From the NCBI GenBank assembly GCA_027943335.1, contig BSBK01006423.1:195001-259000 (forward strand): a stretch of DNA of 64,000 bases, written 5' to 3'. Source of the DNA: Chamaecyparis obtusa (taxonomy: Eukaryota; Streptophyta; Pinopsida; Cupressales; Cupressaceae). Within the stretch, counting starts at the first letter, position 1. Each line of letters starts with the position of its first letter. Below the pieces are notes generated by a model. That model was not told the origin of the DNA, made no database searches, and saw only the letters and a list, made by a program, of their open reading frames with translations. This document shows positions 35,711 to 47,009 of this stretch, in pieces. The position numbers were made by a program, and so were the translations under genes.

Positions 35711-36089
35711 TTACAAAATGAATAATTTAATAAATTTTAAAATGCAAAAAAAATACATAATATTAGACTTGTACTAAATCATAAAAGAAAATAAGAGTAT
35801 TACACATGAACAAGCTACGACAGATTAGAATTAAAAGATTGATTCAACATCATGATGATAAATAAAGGTAATCTCCAATAAGAAAAATTAATGCAAATAT
35901 ATATCAAATTATAATGCCATTAAAGTTGTCTAAAGAGTATATACATAAATATAATAAAAAATGTCAAAGTTGTCTAAGAGTAATACACCTTGATGATTAA
36001 AATCTCTAAACAACACATTGAAAATATTGTAATATAAAGCAATGACCCAAAATTTCTAGCAAATAACACATAATAAACTTGTTGATCAA

Positions 36090-36340
36090 CTATGTCATTT
36101 TTGCCAAATACTTTAGTGGCCACTATGTGAAGCTTCCCTCTTTCTCTTTCAGACAAATAGCCCCATCTATTTTGTCTTCATAAGAAAGGGGTAAGTTACT
36201 TGTGACCTTTAAAATGTTTACATTTGCATCTCCAGTTCCATTCAAGTTGAATCTATGTACAATAGACAAGGAGTGAATCCTCCCAATACCCACAACAACA
36301 CCATCATATGGATCTAACACATTAAATTTATCCTCTTCTT
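36090..36340 (-). pseudogene. CACTA-type coding remnant
   Basis: The minus strand reads NVLDPYDGVVVGIGRIHSLS, then LPLSYED and finally GSFT, a TAG, then WPLKYL. The pattern (opening with LxDPYDG.VV..GRIHS, ending A.GSF.QWP..L) resembles the C-terminal domain found in plant En/Spm-type ORFs. The TAG sits where Gln is usual. It lies about 0.8 kb inside the left terminus and is the only remnant of the element's own genes that I recognise. Confidence 0.5.
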
Positions 36341-36896
36341 TGAATTTATCACTACATTTCTAAAAAAAGAAAAAAATAACACATTAGATTACATAGGTAA
36401 TGATCAAGCACACTAAAAATCCCAAGCAAAGCAGATTGAAAAAGAAGTAATGATCAAATTATTATGTTTGTTATATGAGCACCTTGGGAAACATCAAAAG
36501 AAGCATTCCAAGAAAGGTAACTTATATTTCTAAGACACCAAGGTTGAAAAGATAGATGTTTACAATATGCTACTCCATTTGTTCAAAATCAAATAATAAA
36601 TGTTTATATTTCTCTTAGAATAATAACATTTGAAGAAACAAAACTCCAAGTCAAACTAGAAAACTAGATAAGATTTTCAGAAAACAAGTAATGAAAGGGC
36701 AACCTAGTGTATATATGGCTCCATCTGGTGCAACAACTCATAACCTTGATAATGTCCCAGGCACAAGATCAAAACACACTTAGCATCAACTTAAATGAAC
36801 AAACCATAGACAGGAAACAATATTCTCCTATTGCAAACCTCACTTGAACAAAATTTCATAAAAGTGAATCTTTAAGTTTTCAGAGGAAGCCTATAC

Positions 36897-37202
36897 CTGC
36901 TTAAAATAGCGTAGATGAGCATCCATTGTTCCACTAGCTATCTCCAAGCATTCAACCTTTTTCTTGGCCTCAATATTTGAAAGAGTGGTCACTTGAATCA
37001 CATAAAGATACAATTAAGATTTTTTAAATGCTAATAAAATATTTCACTCCACAACAAGAATAGAAATAATCGCATGAGTGATCATATGTGAAAAAATAAC
37101 AGGTTGTAGCTCATTTTGGAAAATTACAAGATAAGTGAATATATGGATACATACTAGGTTGAAGCGAGCTTGCTCAAATGTTGACTTTGCATGATGTAGT
37201 TC
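36897..37202 (-). pseudogene. Captured AGD-type ArfGAP fragment (BAR domain, two exons)
   Basis: Two minus-strand exons encode BAR-domain sequence of plant ARF GTPase-activating proteins of the AGD1-4 type. Exon 37155-37202 reads HHAKSTFEQARFNL, and exon 36897-36991 reads TLSNIEAKKKVECLEIASG then TMDAHLRYFKQ. The real proteins bend membranes through the BAR domain and regulate ARF GTPases. The acceptor AG upstream of each exon and the GT after the second are kept, with an intron between, so this is genomic DNA, not cDNA. At the first exon's end the canonical GT leads to an immediate TGA, so the junction is damaged. Confidence 0.82.
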
Positions 37203-37874
37203 CTGTAGTGAGCATTACAAAAATTCAGCTCTTATACATGCGAAAAACTACTGATCATAATAAATTTCACATAAAAGAAGAAAAATGGTAAACATGTACA
37301 TCAAATAATAAAATTAGATTTACAAAATTAATCCTAATATACCTTTCTAAATCATGATCATATAAGACCGAATTGTCACCACTTGTTCGGTACAGAGGGA
37401 GTCCCAATCTCCCAAATAGGTGCTAAGGGATTTTTCTCACAAACACCATGTAGCCTACATGAAATGTTGGACAACATAAGATCATAAGTTGGAAGATACA
37501 TGGCTCTTCCAAAAATAGACATTCAGAATATAAATTTCTCTAGAAAAATCAAGCCCAATACAAATTCTTTCCTACCATGATGCACCCATGTCAACTAGAA
37601 ACCCAAAAGAATAATCCATGTATACATGTCCACCAATCCTAACCCTTGACTCCAACAATGTCACCTAAACATTTATAGAAAATATACTACCATGTGAACG
37701 CATGTCAAGTTCATTTAATCTAATTTTGAATAAACCCATTACACTATGGATTCCTGTACATTTTAAGTTTCCACCAAAAAAGGTACTTGTATAGGAAAGT
37801 AACATGAATCACAACATTCAGCAAAAAAAATAGAGGAAAAAAGATGAAAGAAAATATGCTGCAAGTAAATAAAC

Positions 37875-37987
37875 CTTAAATGAGGCATCTTGAAGGGCAC
37901 ACGCAGCTGCTAACCTAGAAAAACCTCCACCTACTACAATTACAGATGGTGAAGAAATAGAAAAATCTCTACCAGAAGAATAAACAA
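37875..37987 (-). pseudogene. Captured polyamine oxidase fragment (FAD-binding exon)
   Basis: A single minus-strand exon, preceded by TTTTTTGTGCAG and followed by GTTTATTT, encodes SSPSVIVVGGGFSRLAAACA then LQDASFK. This is the dinucleotide-binding start of plant polyamine oxidases and related flavin amine oxidases. The glycine-rich motif GGGxSxLAAA is partly changed (usually GGGISG). In the real enzyme it binds FAD for polyamine back-conversion. Here only about 37 codons survive. Confidence 0.78.
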
Positions 37988-38507
37988 CTGCACAAAAAAT
38001 TCCACATGGAGTCAAAAAAAAAATTTGTTCACATCAAAGGATTTGTGCAATGCAATGCTACATAAACTACAAAAAATCTATTTCTCAATAATTGTATGGA
38101 TCATGAGTTGCAACAAATCAGATATTGTTGTTTCAAAATACTATTTTTCTCACAACAAAGGATTTGTGCAGTGCAATGCTACATAAACTATTGAAAATAT
38201 ATTTCCCAGTTATTGTACGGATTGTGAGTTGCAAAAAATCAGATATTGCTATTTCAGAATACTAATAAAGCTATAGAAATTTCACATGCAAAGCTGGACA
38301 AAGCTATATTGCCTTAGAAAGAGTTTCTATTCAAAGATGATCCTTATATTATGTGATTGAGAATCATGATCCAAAATTGACTCTTCCAATTCCATTTTGT
38401 TTCAAGCATAATGTTTGTATGCTCATTGCTATTTCTCTATCAGCAAAAACATATAAAACAAAACACAATTAAAATATTTTCTTGCTACTTTGAAAATGAA
38501 AACTAAC

Positions 38508-38636
38508 CTCATTGCGATACTCCCTTTCCACTGCCCCCATAGTAGCACATGGGTGACAAGCTCCTACTAGCATGAAAGTTGAAATCCATATAAGCTTCTC
38601 CAACATCAAATTTTCAAAATTCTCCTTGTCCGGACC
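38508..38636 (-). pseudogene. Captured exon of unidentified plant gene
   Basis: Exactly 43 codons lie between an AG acceptor (TTTAAATTCAG) and a GT donor (GTTAGTT). They read GPDKENFENLMLEKLIWIST, FMLVGACHPCA, then AVEREYRNE. Lack of stops, clean splice borders and non-repetitive composition make it a real exon. I have a weak impression of a plant ketopantoate-reductase-like family, which I cannot confirm. Confidence 0.5.
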
Positions 38637-39439
38637 CTGAATTTAAATATTAATTTAATTTAATCTTCATCCATAATTAAAAGAAGATATGTGAACTTGT
38701 CTAAAACTACTAGAAATGTGATATCACCTAAAAATGAAGTGACTTGAGAGAACCTTGTGGTTTTGGGAGAAGAACTTTGATGAGATGTTAGTGGGAGAGT
38801 AACCGCTAAAGTAAATGTGTTTTGCGATGGTCTTAGGATGTCAATAATATGATTTTGAAGTGGGGAAACCTTTGAGGATTTTTATAAGGTAATTTTAAAG
38901 AAATAAATCCCTAGTGATAATTGACATTAAACAAGAAGTGGTGGAATCTATTGTTCCAAGAAGATATTATGTAATGATCAAATGGGTGAAAATGAAGCAA
39001 AATGCACAGTTCCAATGTTGCTAAATCAAGAATGACCATAAAGACATTATAATAGTAACAAGTTATAATCATATATCATGAACAATAGCAGTCATGATAG
39101 CCTTAAATAATGTAGAGAATAACTATAGATATTTGAACATAAAGAAATAGGTCTTTGCTATACAGTAGATATATAGATCTATAAGGAAAACATTTAAAAA
39201 ATAAGGTTGAATTCATTTGTAACAATAGTAGTAAGGAATAAAAATGAAGTAAAGTACTCAACTCAAATGTCAAGGTGTTATTTTGAAGATTATTAGTTAT
39301 ACTGAATACATTGGACAATAGTGTCAGAGAAATCATACTATTTACAATCACTACATCAAAAGAGTTTAATGAAGGAAAGAATTGGTCTACAATTGCAAAA
39401 CAGGGCATATAAGTTTAGACAGTAAAGATACACATATCA

Positions 39440-40595
39440 ATGGAGAAATCTTTGTGATGAGACTAGACAGGCATTCCAACATTGTACAGCTATTTGAAGT
39501 CATGGCAAGCAAAACCAAAATCTATTTGTAATGGAATGTGTTAAAGGAGGAGAGCTCTTCAACAAAGTTGCTAAAGGAAAGCTAAAGGAGGATGTGGCAA
39601 GGAAGTATTTCCAGTAGCTTATCAGTGTAGTGGACTTCTGTCACAACAGGGGAGTTTATCACAGAGATTTGAAGCCAAAAAATTTGCTTCTAGATGAGAG
39701 AGGCAATCTGAAAGTCTCAGGCTTTGGGCTAAGTGTAGTGACTCAATAGCTCAGGCAAGATGGTCTCTTGCGTACAACTTGTGGTACTCCTACATATGTT
39801 GCGCCTGAGGTGATCACACGAAAAGTCTATGATGGTGCCAAGGCAGATGTATGGTCATGTGGGGTCATTCTATTTATTTTGATGGCTGGTTATCTGCCTT
39901 TTCATGATCCCAATCTGATGGTCGTCTATAATAAAATCTGCAAGGGAGAATTCAAATGTCCATCTTGGTTTTCATATGATGTTAGAAGGTTAATGAACAA
40001 GTTGTTAGATCCCAATCCTAAAATGTGGATCACTATCCCCCAATTGATGGAAGTTCCATGGTTTAGAAAGAATTTCAAGCCTGTGCATTTTGAGATAGAG
40101 GATGATGACCTTTTTAGCAGTAGTTTTGATGAAGTGAGCTCCGAGATGAGTCAGAATTCATCCCCTGACAACACCCCTGTAAAGAAGCCAGCAAGCTTAA
40201 ATACATTTGATATCATTTCTTTTTCTCGTGGCTTTGATCTATCTCGTCTATTTGAAGAGATAAAAAACATTGCAAAAAGTGAGAAGCGCTTTACATCTAC
40301 TCAGTCATTTTCTAGTATAAGCTCAAAGCTCGAGGAAGCAGCTAAGCTTTTGAACTTCAATGTGAAGAAAACAGATTGCAAAATCAAGATGGAGGGAAAT
40401 AAAAATGGTAGGAAAGGTAATTTGGTAGTTGCTGTAGAGATTTTTGAGGTAACACCTTCATTCTTTGTAGTGGAGTTGAAAAAAGCCTGTGGGGACACAA
40501 TAGAATATGAGAAATTCTGTAATCAGTAGCTCAAACCTGCTCTCAAAGACATTGTGTGGGTTTGGCAAGATGACGATCAGTGGTTTGGGTCATAA
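39440..40595 (+). pseudogene. CBL-interacting protein kinase (CIPK/SnRK3) pseudogene, 5'-truncated
   Basis: An intronless plus-strand kinase copy. It starts inside the N-lobe ([20 protein letters not shown]) and continues through HRDLKPKN, the activation segment TTCGTPTYVAPEV, then DVWSCGV. The regulatory tail has the CBL-binding NAF motif (SLNTFDIISFSRGFDLS, about 40190) and the C-terminal WVWQDDD. CIPKs bind calcineurin-B-like Ca2+ sensors through NAF. Lesions: a single-base loss near 39528; TAG at 39615, 39747 and 40527; Asp of DFG changed to Gly (KVSGFG, 39720); Glu to Lys after HRDLKP. It is enzymatically dead. Missing introns suggest a processed copy or an intronless CIPK parent. Confidence 0.9.
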
Positions 40596-40598
40596 TGG

Positions 40599-40848
40599 AG
40601 AAAGCAGCTAAGCTTTTGAACTTCAATTTGAAGAAAACAGTTTGCAAAATCAAGATGATGGGAAATAAGAATGGTAGGAAAGAGAATTTGGTAATTGTTG
40701 CATAGATTTTTGACGTGACACCTCACTCTTTGTAGTTGAGTTGAGAGGCACACTATAGAATATGAGAAATTTTGTAATCAGGAGCTCAAACCTGTTCTCA
40801 AAGACATTGTGTGGGTTTGGCAAGATGATGATCAGTAGTTTGGGTCAT
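40599..40848 (+). pseudogene. Tandem duplicate of CIPK C-terminal region
   Basis: The segment from GAGAAAGCAGCTAAGCTTTT to TGATCAGTAGTTTGGGTCAT repeats 40333-40592 with a small internal deletion and more stops. It retains GAG (Glu) where the first copy has TAG at 40527, showing which base was ancestral. Confidence 0.85.
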
Positions 40849-42479
40849 GCTGTTTTCAAGTAGCAAGGTCTATCAAGATTAGAATTATATAATATTTTAA
40901 AGATATTTAAGTTATTAGATTTCATGATCTATTATAAATTGTGTATACTATTTTATGGATTCAATTGTATAAGTGTTATTTTACATCAACATTTCTGATC
41001 ACATTCTATATTAATAAAGAATTAAAAGAAAATTGATAATAGATCAAATAATGTAATAAATAGCGTTGATGTAAAATAATACTCACAAAATCAAATCCAC
41101 AACTATAAATATTACTTTTTATTATTAATTATACAATAATATTTTAAACCAAAGCACAATTGCTTATATTTCTTATCTTTGTTTGGAAGAACAATTAATA
41201 CACAGTTCAATCCAATCCAGAAGTTAATCTACTGGATCTTTATTATATCATACATAGTTTGGTATCATATATATACTTGAATTCAGAAGCTATTGTACTG
41301 GATCTTTCTAATACCATACATAGTTTGGTATTATACACTGTTGAATTCAGAGGCTATTCTACTGTATCCTAGTTATATCGTAAAGTTCAATTGTACGTCA
41401 GATTGATGGAGTGTTTTGATTGAAGGATCAAAATTGGATACCCAAAACTAGTTTAGCATTACTAGATTGAAAAGATCAATAGAATGGGGTCGCTGGGCAC
41501 TCAAAACAAGTTGAAGTTGTATTTTATAAGGTAACAACTTGTTTACTTTGATGACTCTGCACAAAAATCTAGATTTGATTTGTAGGCTTATTTAATCCCG
41601 CTTCCACTATTATCTACATCCATTTTGATGATTAAATATTTATAGCTTGCTGTGATAAATTGAAGAAGTTGGAATGGATAAAATGTGGTTTTATTATTTA
41701 TTAAATTTAGTGTCTCTAAATGACTTACAATATATGGAATGTATCACTTGGCACCCAAAAACGTTGATGTCCTAGAATAACGTTCAAGGAAAAAGAATCA
41801 CTGTATTTGCTTTGATCACTCCACACAAAAATCTAGATTTAGATTTGCAGGCCTATTGAATCTCACTTCCGTTAATTCCTAGAGGTTGTCGAACAGTAGT
41901 AGCATCTCTATTTGATGCATTAATATTTATAGCTTTTTCTTGTAAGTTAAAGAAGTTATAAATATATATAATTTTTTCTTATGATATTGAGTTCAATCTA
42001 TTTTTGGATCTACAAATAATTTATAATATATGACAGGTGCTATACATTCATCTATACTATAATTTCTGATAATCTTCACAGTGGAATTCTCCCAACAAAG
42101 TTTGATATCAATCCAAATACTAAAACTAAATATCACTTAAGCTACAAATTTAAATATTGGATTCATCCTTATAGTGTTTTGGTTAAGTGGTGGTCTTGTT
42201 GTTATGGTCACCTTGGATCAAACTAGCACTCTACAATTGTCATCACAGACTTGTGTCTTTGCTAATCCAGTGTGCCCACAAAGTCTAGCATGACGGATTG
42301 GAAATGGAAAGATGATCCAATCAGATTTTAACATAATTGTAAATAAAAAACTAAATGTTGAATCCCACTAACACTTGCACCCTAGATTTTCAGTTTTGAT
42401 ACTATAATTGCAAAAAATAAAAATAAAAAAAATTGAATTTCTTTATAAATAATCCATGATATTGGACAATCTATTTTTT
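40849..42479. other. AT-rich filler with small direct repeats
   Basis: 41215-41350 has two to three units of an 85-bp repeat (ATACATAGTTTGGTAT, TGAATTCAGAGGCTATT). 41520-41610 and 41805-41870 share CACAAAAATCTAGATTT and its surroundings. No gene recognised. Confidence 0.5.
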
Positions 42480-43000
42480 CAAAGAACATACCTAGATTCA
42501 TATGCTTCCTTGGACTCTCCATAGGGATGTTGTTGTTGTTCATATTCAACAAAATCATTTGGTCTGCTAATTTCATAGCTAGTTTGGCGATAAAGTGGAT
42601 GTCCCTCATATGGAGAATGCTGCACATAAGGGTAAGTCCAAGAATTGGCATTGTCAGGCACAGGTGTATGCTACTGTGACAGCGACATAGGACCTTCCAT
42701 AGGCAGAATCTGCTGCTGTAAACCACCATTTTGACACTGCTGCTGCAAACCACCATTCTAAAACTGCTACTGCTCCATAGCCATCAACTGACTCCTCACA
42801 AACTCAAGCTCTTCTTTGAGCCTTTCAACTTGGGTCTGCAACATAACAATAATCCCAAAGCACCCATGAACAAGGTCCTTTTCCCTTGCATTGGCTTGGT
42901 AGATAACATATTTCATGGCATCGTTCTTCTGGGTATCATCCAGCTATCTGAGTATACGCAAAATGTTACTCACTCCAAAGAGTTTGTGCAAGTTTTTGTC
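42480..43000 (-). pseudogene. Captured LOB-domain (LBD) transcription factor fragment
   Basis: The minus strand reads KNLHKLFGVSNILRIL, then KNDAMKYVIYQANAREKDLV, HGCFGIIVMLQTQVERLKEE. This is the second half of a LOB domain: the FGASNV-like block, the DAV..LVYEA.AR.RDPVYGCVG block and the leucine-zipper-like coiled coil. A Gln-rich tail follows (42480-42780) with frameshift and stops. LBD proteins are plant DNA-binding regulators of organ boundaries; the zinc-binding CX2CX6CX3C half is absent here. It is a non-functional passenger. Confidence 0.82.
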
Positions 43001-43599
43001 TCAGTTCATTTAGCAATCCTTCCCAAAGTGATCCATCTAAATCTTCCAACCTTGTACCATCATTATCATGCATTTTTCTAGCTAGAAAGGGATTTCCCAT
43101 TACACCCTTGTTTTCTCTGGTGCACACCTAACTTCATCTTGTATTCATGCTCCCTTGCTTCAGAGACATATGTTTTTTCCTTGTTGATGAATTTACCGTC
43201 ATCCTAATTTGAACCAGTCAAATACACATGTTGAACACTCCATAACATGCATAAAAGGGGCTACTGAATTATTCCTATCCTAAATATCTACCTCATCTAT
43301 TATTCTATATTGTCAATGCAAACACCAGTGCAATCATTCAGTGACAACTTTTTATGGAAAACCTCAAGCAGGCTGCAGGCTCTTTTAATTTAGCAGCAGG
43401 CCTCATATTATTAGTCTCCTTGCAGCTAAAAGATACCTCTTAAAGAAGCTAACCTAAGGAAAATCAAGATATAAAAAGTTTTACTAAAAATATCTGTCTT
43501 ATGAGTAAAATATGCACTTGCAATTCATAAAAAAAAAATGTAGAGGATTGCATTGATAAAAGGCTGGATATAAGTCAAATTAGAATGAGTTAGAATGCT

Positions 43600-44228
43600 T
43601 ATGCTCGGGTTATGCAAAATGTATTGTGTTTACCAGAAGAGTCTAAGTTTACTCTTGCCTTGACAACATTCAGACCCAGATCTCTGAGAGCCTCCATCTG
43701 CAGTAAGAGCTAATGAATAGAATTCACTGACAATTTTCCAAGTGGAATTCTTATTTCTCTTGTAATTATCATCCATTCATATGTTAGTGAAGCCTTGGAA
43801 GGCTATATCTAGTGTTATCAACAAAATGCTTTTCGTGATTGAATATAAAACTAAATTTAATAAAGTTGCTTTGATGAAGACAGGTTCTAAATCCATGAAA
43901 CCATCAACTAGAAATGATAGTCATTTCCTTATATTATGTTTCCAAAGAAAAAAAAACATCCAAAAAATATAATATTCCATTCGTACTCTCTGTTTTATTC
44001 ATTCATAAAATAACATCCAATATAACCTACTAGAGCAAGAATATAATGAAAAATGGTACTATAGGTTAATCAAATTTTAATTTCCAAAATAAATGTAATA
44101 GTCCATACCGTATCAATAAGAGTACCCAAACGATCTCCAAAAGTAATCTCCACCACTGTTGCATTTGGGTCTGAGTCCTGGTCTATCGCAACTTTTGGTA
44201 CTGGGACATCACTGCCAATGTCCCCCTT
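43600..44228 (-). pseudogene. Captured ACT-domain protein (ACR11/ACR12 type) fragment, two exons
   Basis: Exon 44109-44228 (exactly 40 codons, AG before, GT after) reads [20 protein letters not shown] then [13 protein letters not shown]. Exon 43600-43697, after CTTACTGCAG, reads [20 protein letters not shown] then [10 protein letters not shown]. Together they match plastid ACT-domain-repeat proteins (ACR11/ACR12, DS12-like), whose ACT folds sense amino acids and interact with glutamine synthetase. A 411-bp intron remains between them, so genomic DNA was captured. The hydrophobic stretch upstream of 44228 in the same frame is intron, not protein. Confidence 0.82.
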
Positions 44229-44339
44229 CTGTTCACCAAAGAAGCAAAAAACAAAAAGACATACAACTAAAGTGATAATCCAACAAATTACAGCCACTGA
44301 AATGTTTAAACCAAAAAGAAATAACAAAAACATGATCTA

Positions 44340-46070
44340 GAGTGATGATTAAAACACGCCTCTACAATTGGTGTTGTCATGCTATTAGACTCATCTCCAG
44401 AAAAACAAGATAGTTTGGCTTCAAATTAAAGTAGTGACAATTAGAACGTCAAATAAAGGTGAACTCTAGAAAAACATATGATCAATCTTTAAAAAAAGAT
44501 GCTCCCCTTGAAAATGAAAGAATATTCGCCTCTTTCATTCTTTGGCAAAGAAAAATGATTAAAACCCTTGATCTAATGAAGAGACCGCATCCTCATAAAA
44601 TAACGAAACAAAAAAGAGAGCATTTGAGAATTAAGCTTTGTAGATTCTATAACCCTACCTCTTCATTGCTCTATATTAATATTTGGCATTGATTTTTACA
44701 GAAGTGGTGTTTTTCCTTTTGAGCTAAGCTATTAGTTGTTCTTTAATGAATATCTACTGTGTATTCATAGACTTGATGCTCTTTTACACAGTAAAACAAC
44801 TATTTATGCAGAAAATCTGTTATTTACCTTTGAAATCTAAGGCCCTTTCTTCGAAACATGCTTCCTCTACACTTGATCTTCTTTTTTCTAATTAGAAGGA
44901 ACTAGAACTCGCTACTCTTTCCTTGAATCCGGCTGCCTCTCTTCAGATAAATGACATTCTTTCATCTTTTTGTTGTTCCTTCATTAACAAATCTATTGTT
45001 TACACGAACAAACTGTTATTTGCATTGAATATGTTTTCTCGGCAGCCATAGATCTTCACCGTGAAACTAGGGCTTCTAGGTACAAAATAAACCTTATGCA
45101 AATCATAGTTGAAGCATGATTTTACTCATTTAACATTCCCTCCAAAATTTTCAAGGGCCCGCGTGATTTTTCATGCTTGACCAAGTAATGCTTGACACTT
45201 TCTCTTTTCTAGGATGAATTGATTTTGGAGGTAAAAAAAAATTGACTACAAATCATCAATATGACATTTTAGTTTATTTATAAACCGTCAAAATTTATTA
45301 TAGGTAATATCATATTTTATTTAATAATATAAATATATGTTATTTTATAGTATAAATGATAAAATATAAATTTACAATATTTTAAAATGATAAAATATGA
45401 ATGTTTCTAAATTTTAATACATGTAATATATATGTTTATATTTTTCTTATTATCTATTCGTATTAATTTATAATCTTTTTAAAATAGAATATATGATTTT
45501 TAGAAACTTGCTTAGTTTATTTGTGATTTTTGTGTATATTTTTAATTTATAATATTAGTATACAATATATATTTTTATATCATTTATTACATATTTATAT
45601 TTATTTAAAACATTTTAAAAATAAACATATAAACTTAGATTTTTTTATATATTACTAATTTATAATTATTTTTTAATTTTATATTCTTTTTATCACAAAT
45701 AAAAATCTCTATATGATTTATTATATACTATTATTAATTATTATATGAATTTTAACAATTAATTTTAAAAAAAAATCGTAAATGAAAGGCAATAAAATGA
45801 CTAAACCATCATAAAAAAATCATATGACAGGCAGGGGTGACTGTCAAATTCCAAGCTTGCGTAGGATGATCTAGGGAGTCATGTGCATGTGCAAGTTAAG
45901 TTATCTATAGATCATGTCATCTTGATAAGTCATCAAGACTCTTTTCATGTTTTGTCGACCTTACAAATTTGCGTTCTATTTCCTAGTCATCATATGATTC
46001 AATCAATGACAATCTTGTCAATGTTAATGAATACACAAATGCTAACAAATAGTCTAGTGAATTATTTGTT
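44340..46070. other. No gene recognised; very AT-rich centre
   Basis: 44340-44430 (minus) may hold one more short ACR exon (GDESNSMTTPIVE). 45240-45800 is extremely AT-rich with almost no G or C. Small frames at 44459 and 45883 look incidental. Confidence 0.4.
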
Positions 46071-46074
46071 ATAA

Positions 46075-46240
46075 CTTTGAAAAATGGGTAAGAGACAAAA
46101 GGGAACATATACTCTTTTTTGATGAGGCCTCCAAGGGAAACCAACTTGGTCCATGAGGAACTAGAGGGGTAATAAAAAATATTGAAGGCTTAAACATCAT
46201 GTCCTTTGCATGGGGATTAGGTCTAAACAATAATGGTAAA
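46075..46240 (+). pseudogene. LINE-type RNase H fragment
   Basis: The plus strand reads WVRDKREHILFFDEASKGNQ, then GTRGVIKN and WGLGLNNN, matching the FFDGASKGNPG...GGVI...GLG.NTNN start of RVT_3-type RNase H in plant LINEs. Asp and Gly positions are altered and the rest is missing. Confidence 0.55.
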
Positions 46241-46689
46241 ATTTTAATACACAAAGATAAGGAAACTTTGGCGTGTTTGTATACTATTTGTTTTCATTTA
46301 AGCTATAGAAATAACTACTTGGCCTTTTGAAATGAAAGTGTTTAGATAGCCATCAAAATACAACTAGATTATTTAAATCATATTTTATTAGTAAAATTGA
46401 CCATAATTTCTCCTTGATACATTTGACATGATAACATAACAAGGAGATAAAAATTACTTCAAATCATAGTTAAAAACAATAATAAGTAATAAAAGTTAAA
46501 GATTGTAAATATTAATTTTTTAATTTAAAATATGTGAAGGTCTTAAGACTGCACTGAGATGCAATGCCTTCTATGCACTAGGTAGTTTTGGTGCACCAAG
46601 TCACCGGGGGGGGGGAATCGCCCACTAAGGTAGGGGTGTCATGAAGGGGGTTTAAGCTCTGTGGATTGTGATAAAATTTGAAAGAAAAA

Positions 46690-47006
46690 ATAATAGAGTA
46701 ATAGTCATTTATTTAGTCATTTTTAGTTGTCTGGTCAATTTTGAAGTTGTGATTTTACCCTATGACCAAGTTAGTCATTTATTTAGTCATTTAAGTTGTG
46801 ATTTTACCTGATGACCAAATTGGTCATTTATTTAGTCATTTATATTTGTAGAACATGATCAGTTTTAGTCACGTGACCAAAAATTTTAGTCACGTGACTA
46901 CAAAAATGGTAGAACATGATCAGTTTTAGTCATGTGACTAAATTTTTTAGTCACATGACTATAAATTTTAGTCACTTGGTCATTTATTTCCCAAATTCTA
47001 CTGGTG
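46690..47006 (-). repeat. Right subterminal repeats of inner CACTA
   Basis: Repeats of TAGTCATTTATTTAGTCATT and four palindromes of the form GTCACRTGAC (two GTCACGTGAC, plus GTCATGTGAC and GTCACATGAC) precede the terminus. The left end has GTCACATGAC too. These are likely transposase-binding clusters. Confidence 0.8.
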
Positions 47007-47009
47007 ATA

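Larger units (their letters stand above)
35310..47006. mobile_element. CACTA (En/Spm) element carrying host gene fragments, 11.7 kb
   Basis: The left end starts CACTAATACAAAAATAGC. The right end, read inward, starts CACCAGTAGAATTTGGGAAA, so CACTA has become CACCA there. Both continue with ATAAATGACCAA-like and GTCACATGACTA motifs. ATA flanks both sides (35307-35309 and 47007-47009). Tandem subterminal motifs fill the first 400 and last 320 bp. The interior has a remnant CACTA coding block and pieces of several unrelated host genes, mostly on the minus strand. No complete transposase is visible, so it would need one in trans. Confidence 0.82.

Noticed and set aside
44229..44333. Hydrophobic N-terminal extension of the ACR fragment as a membrane segment.
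   Set aside because: It lies upstream of an AG acceptor and is intron sequence read through.
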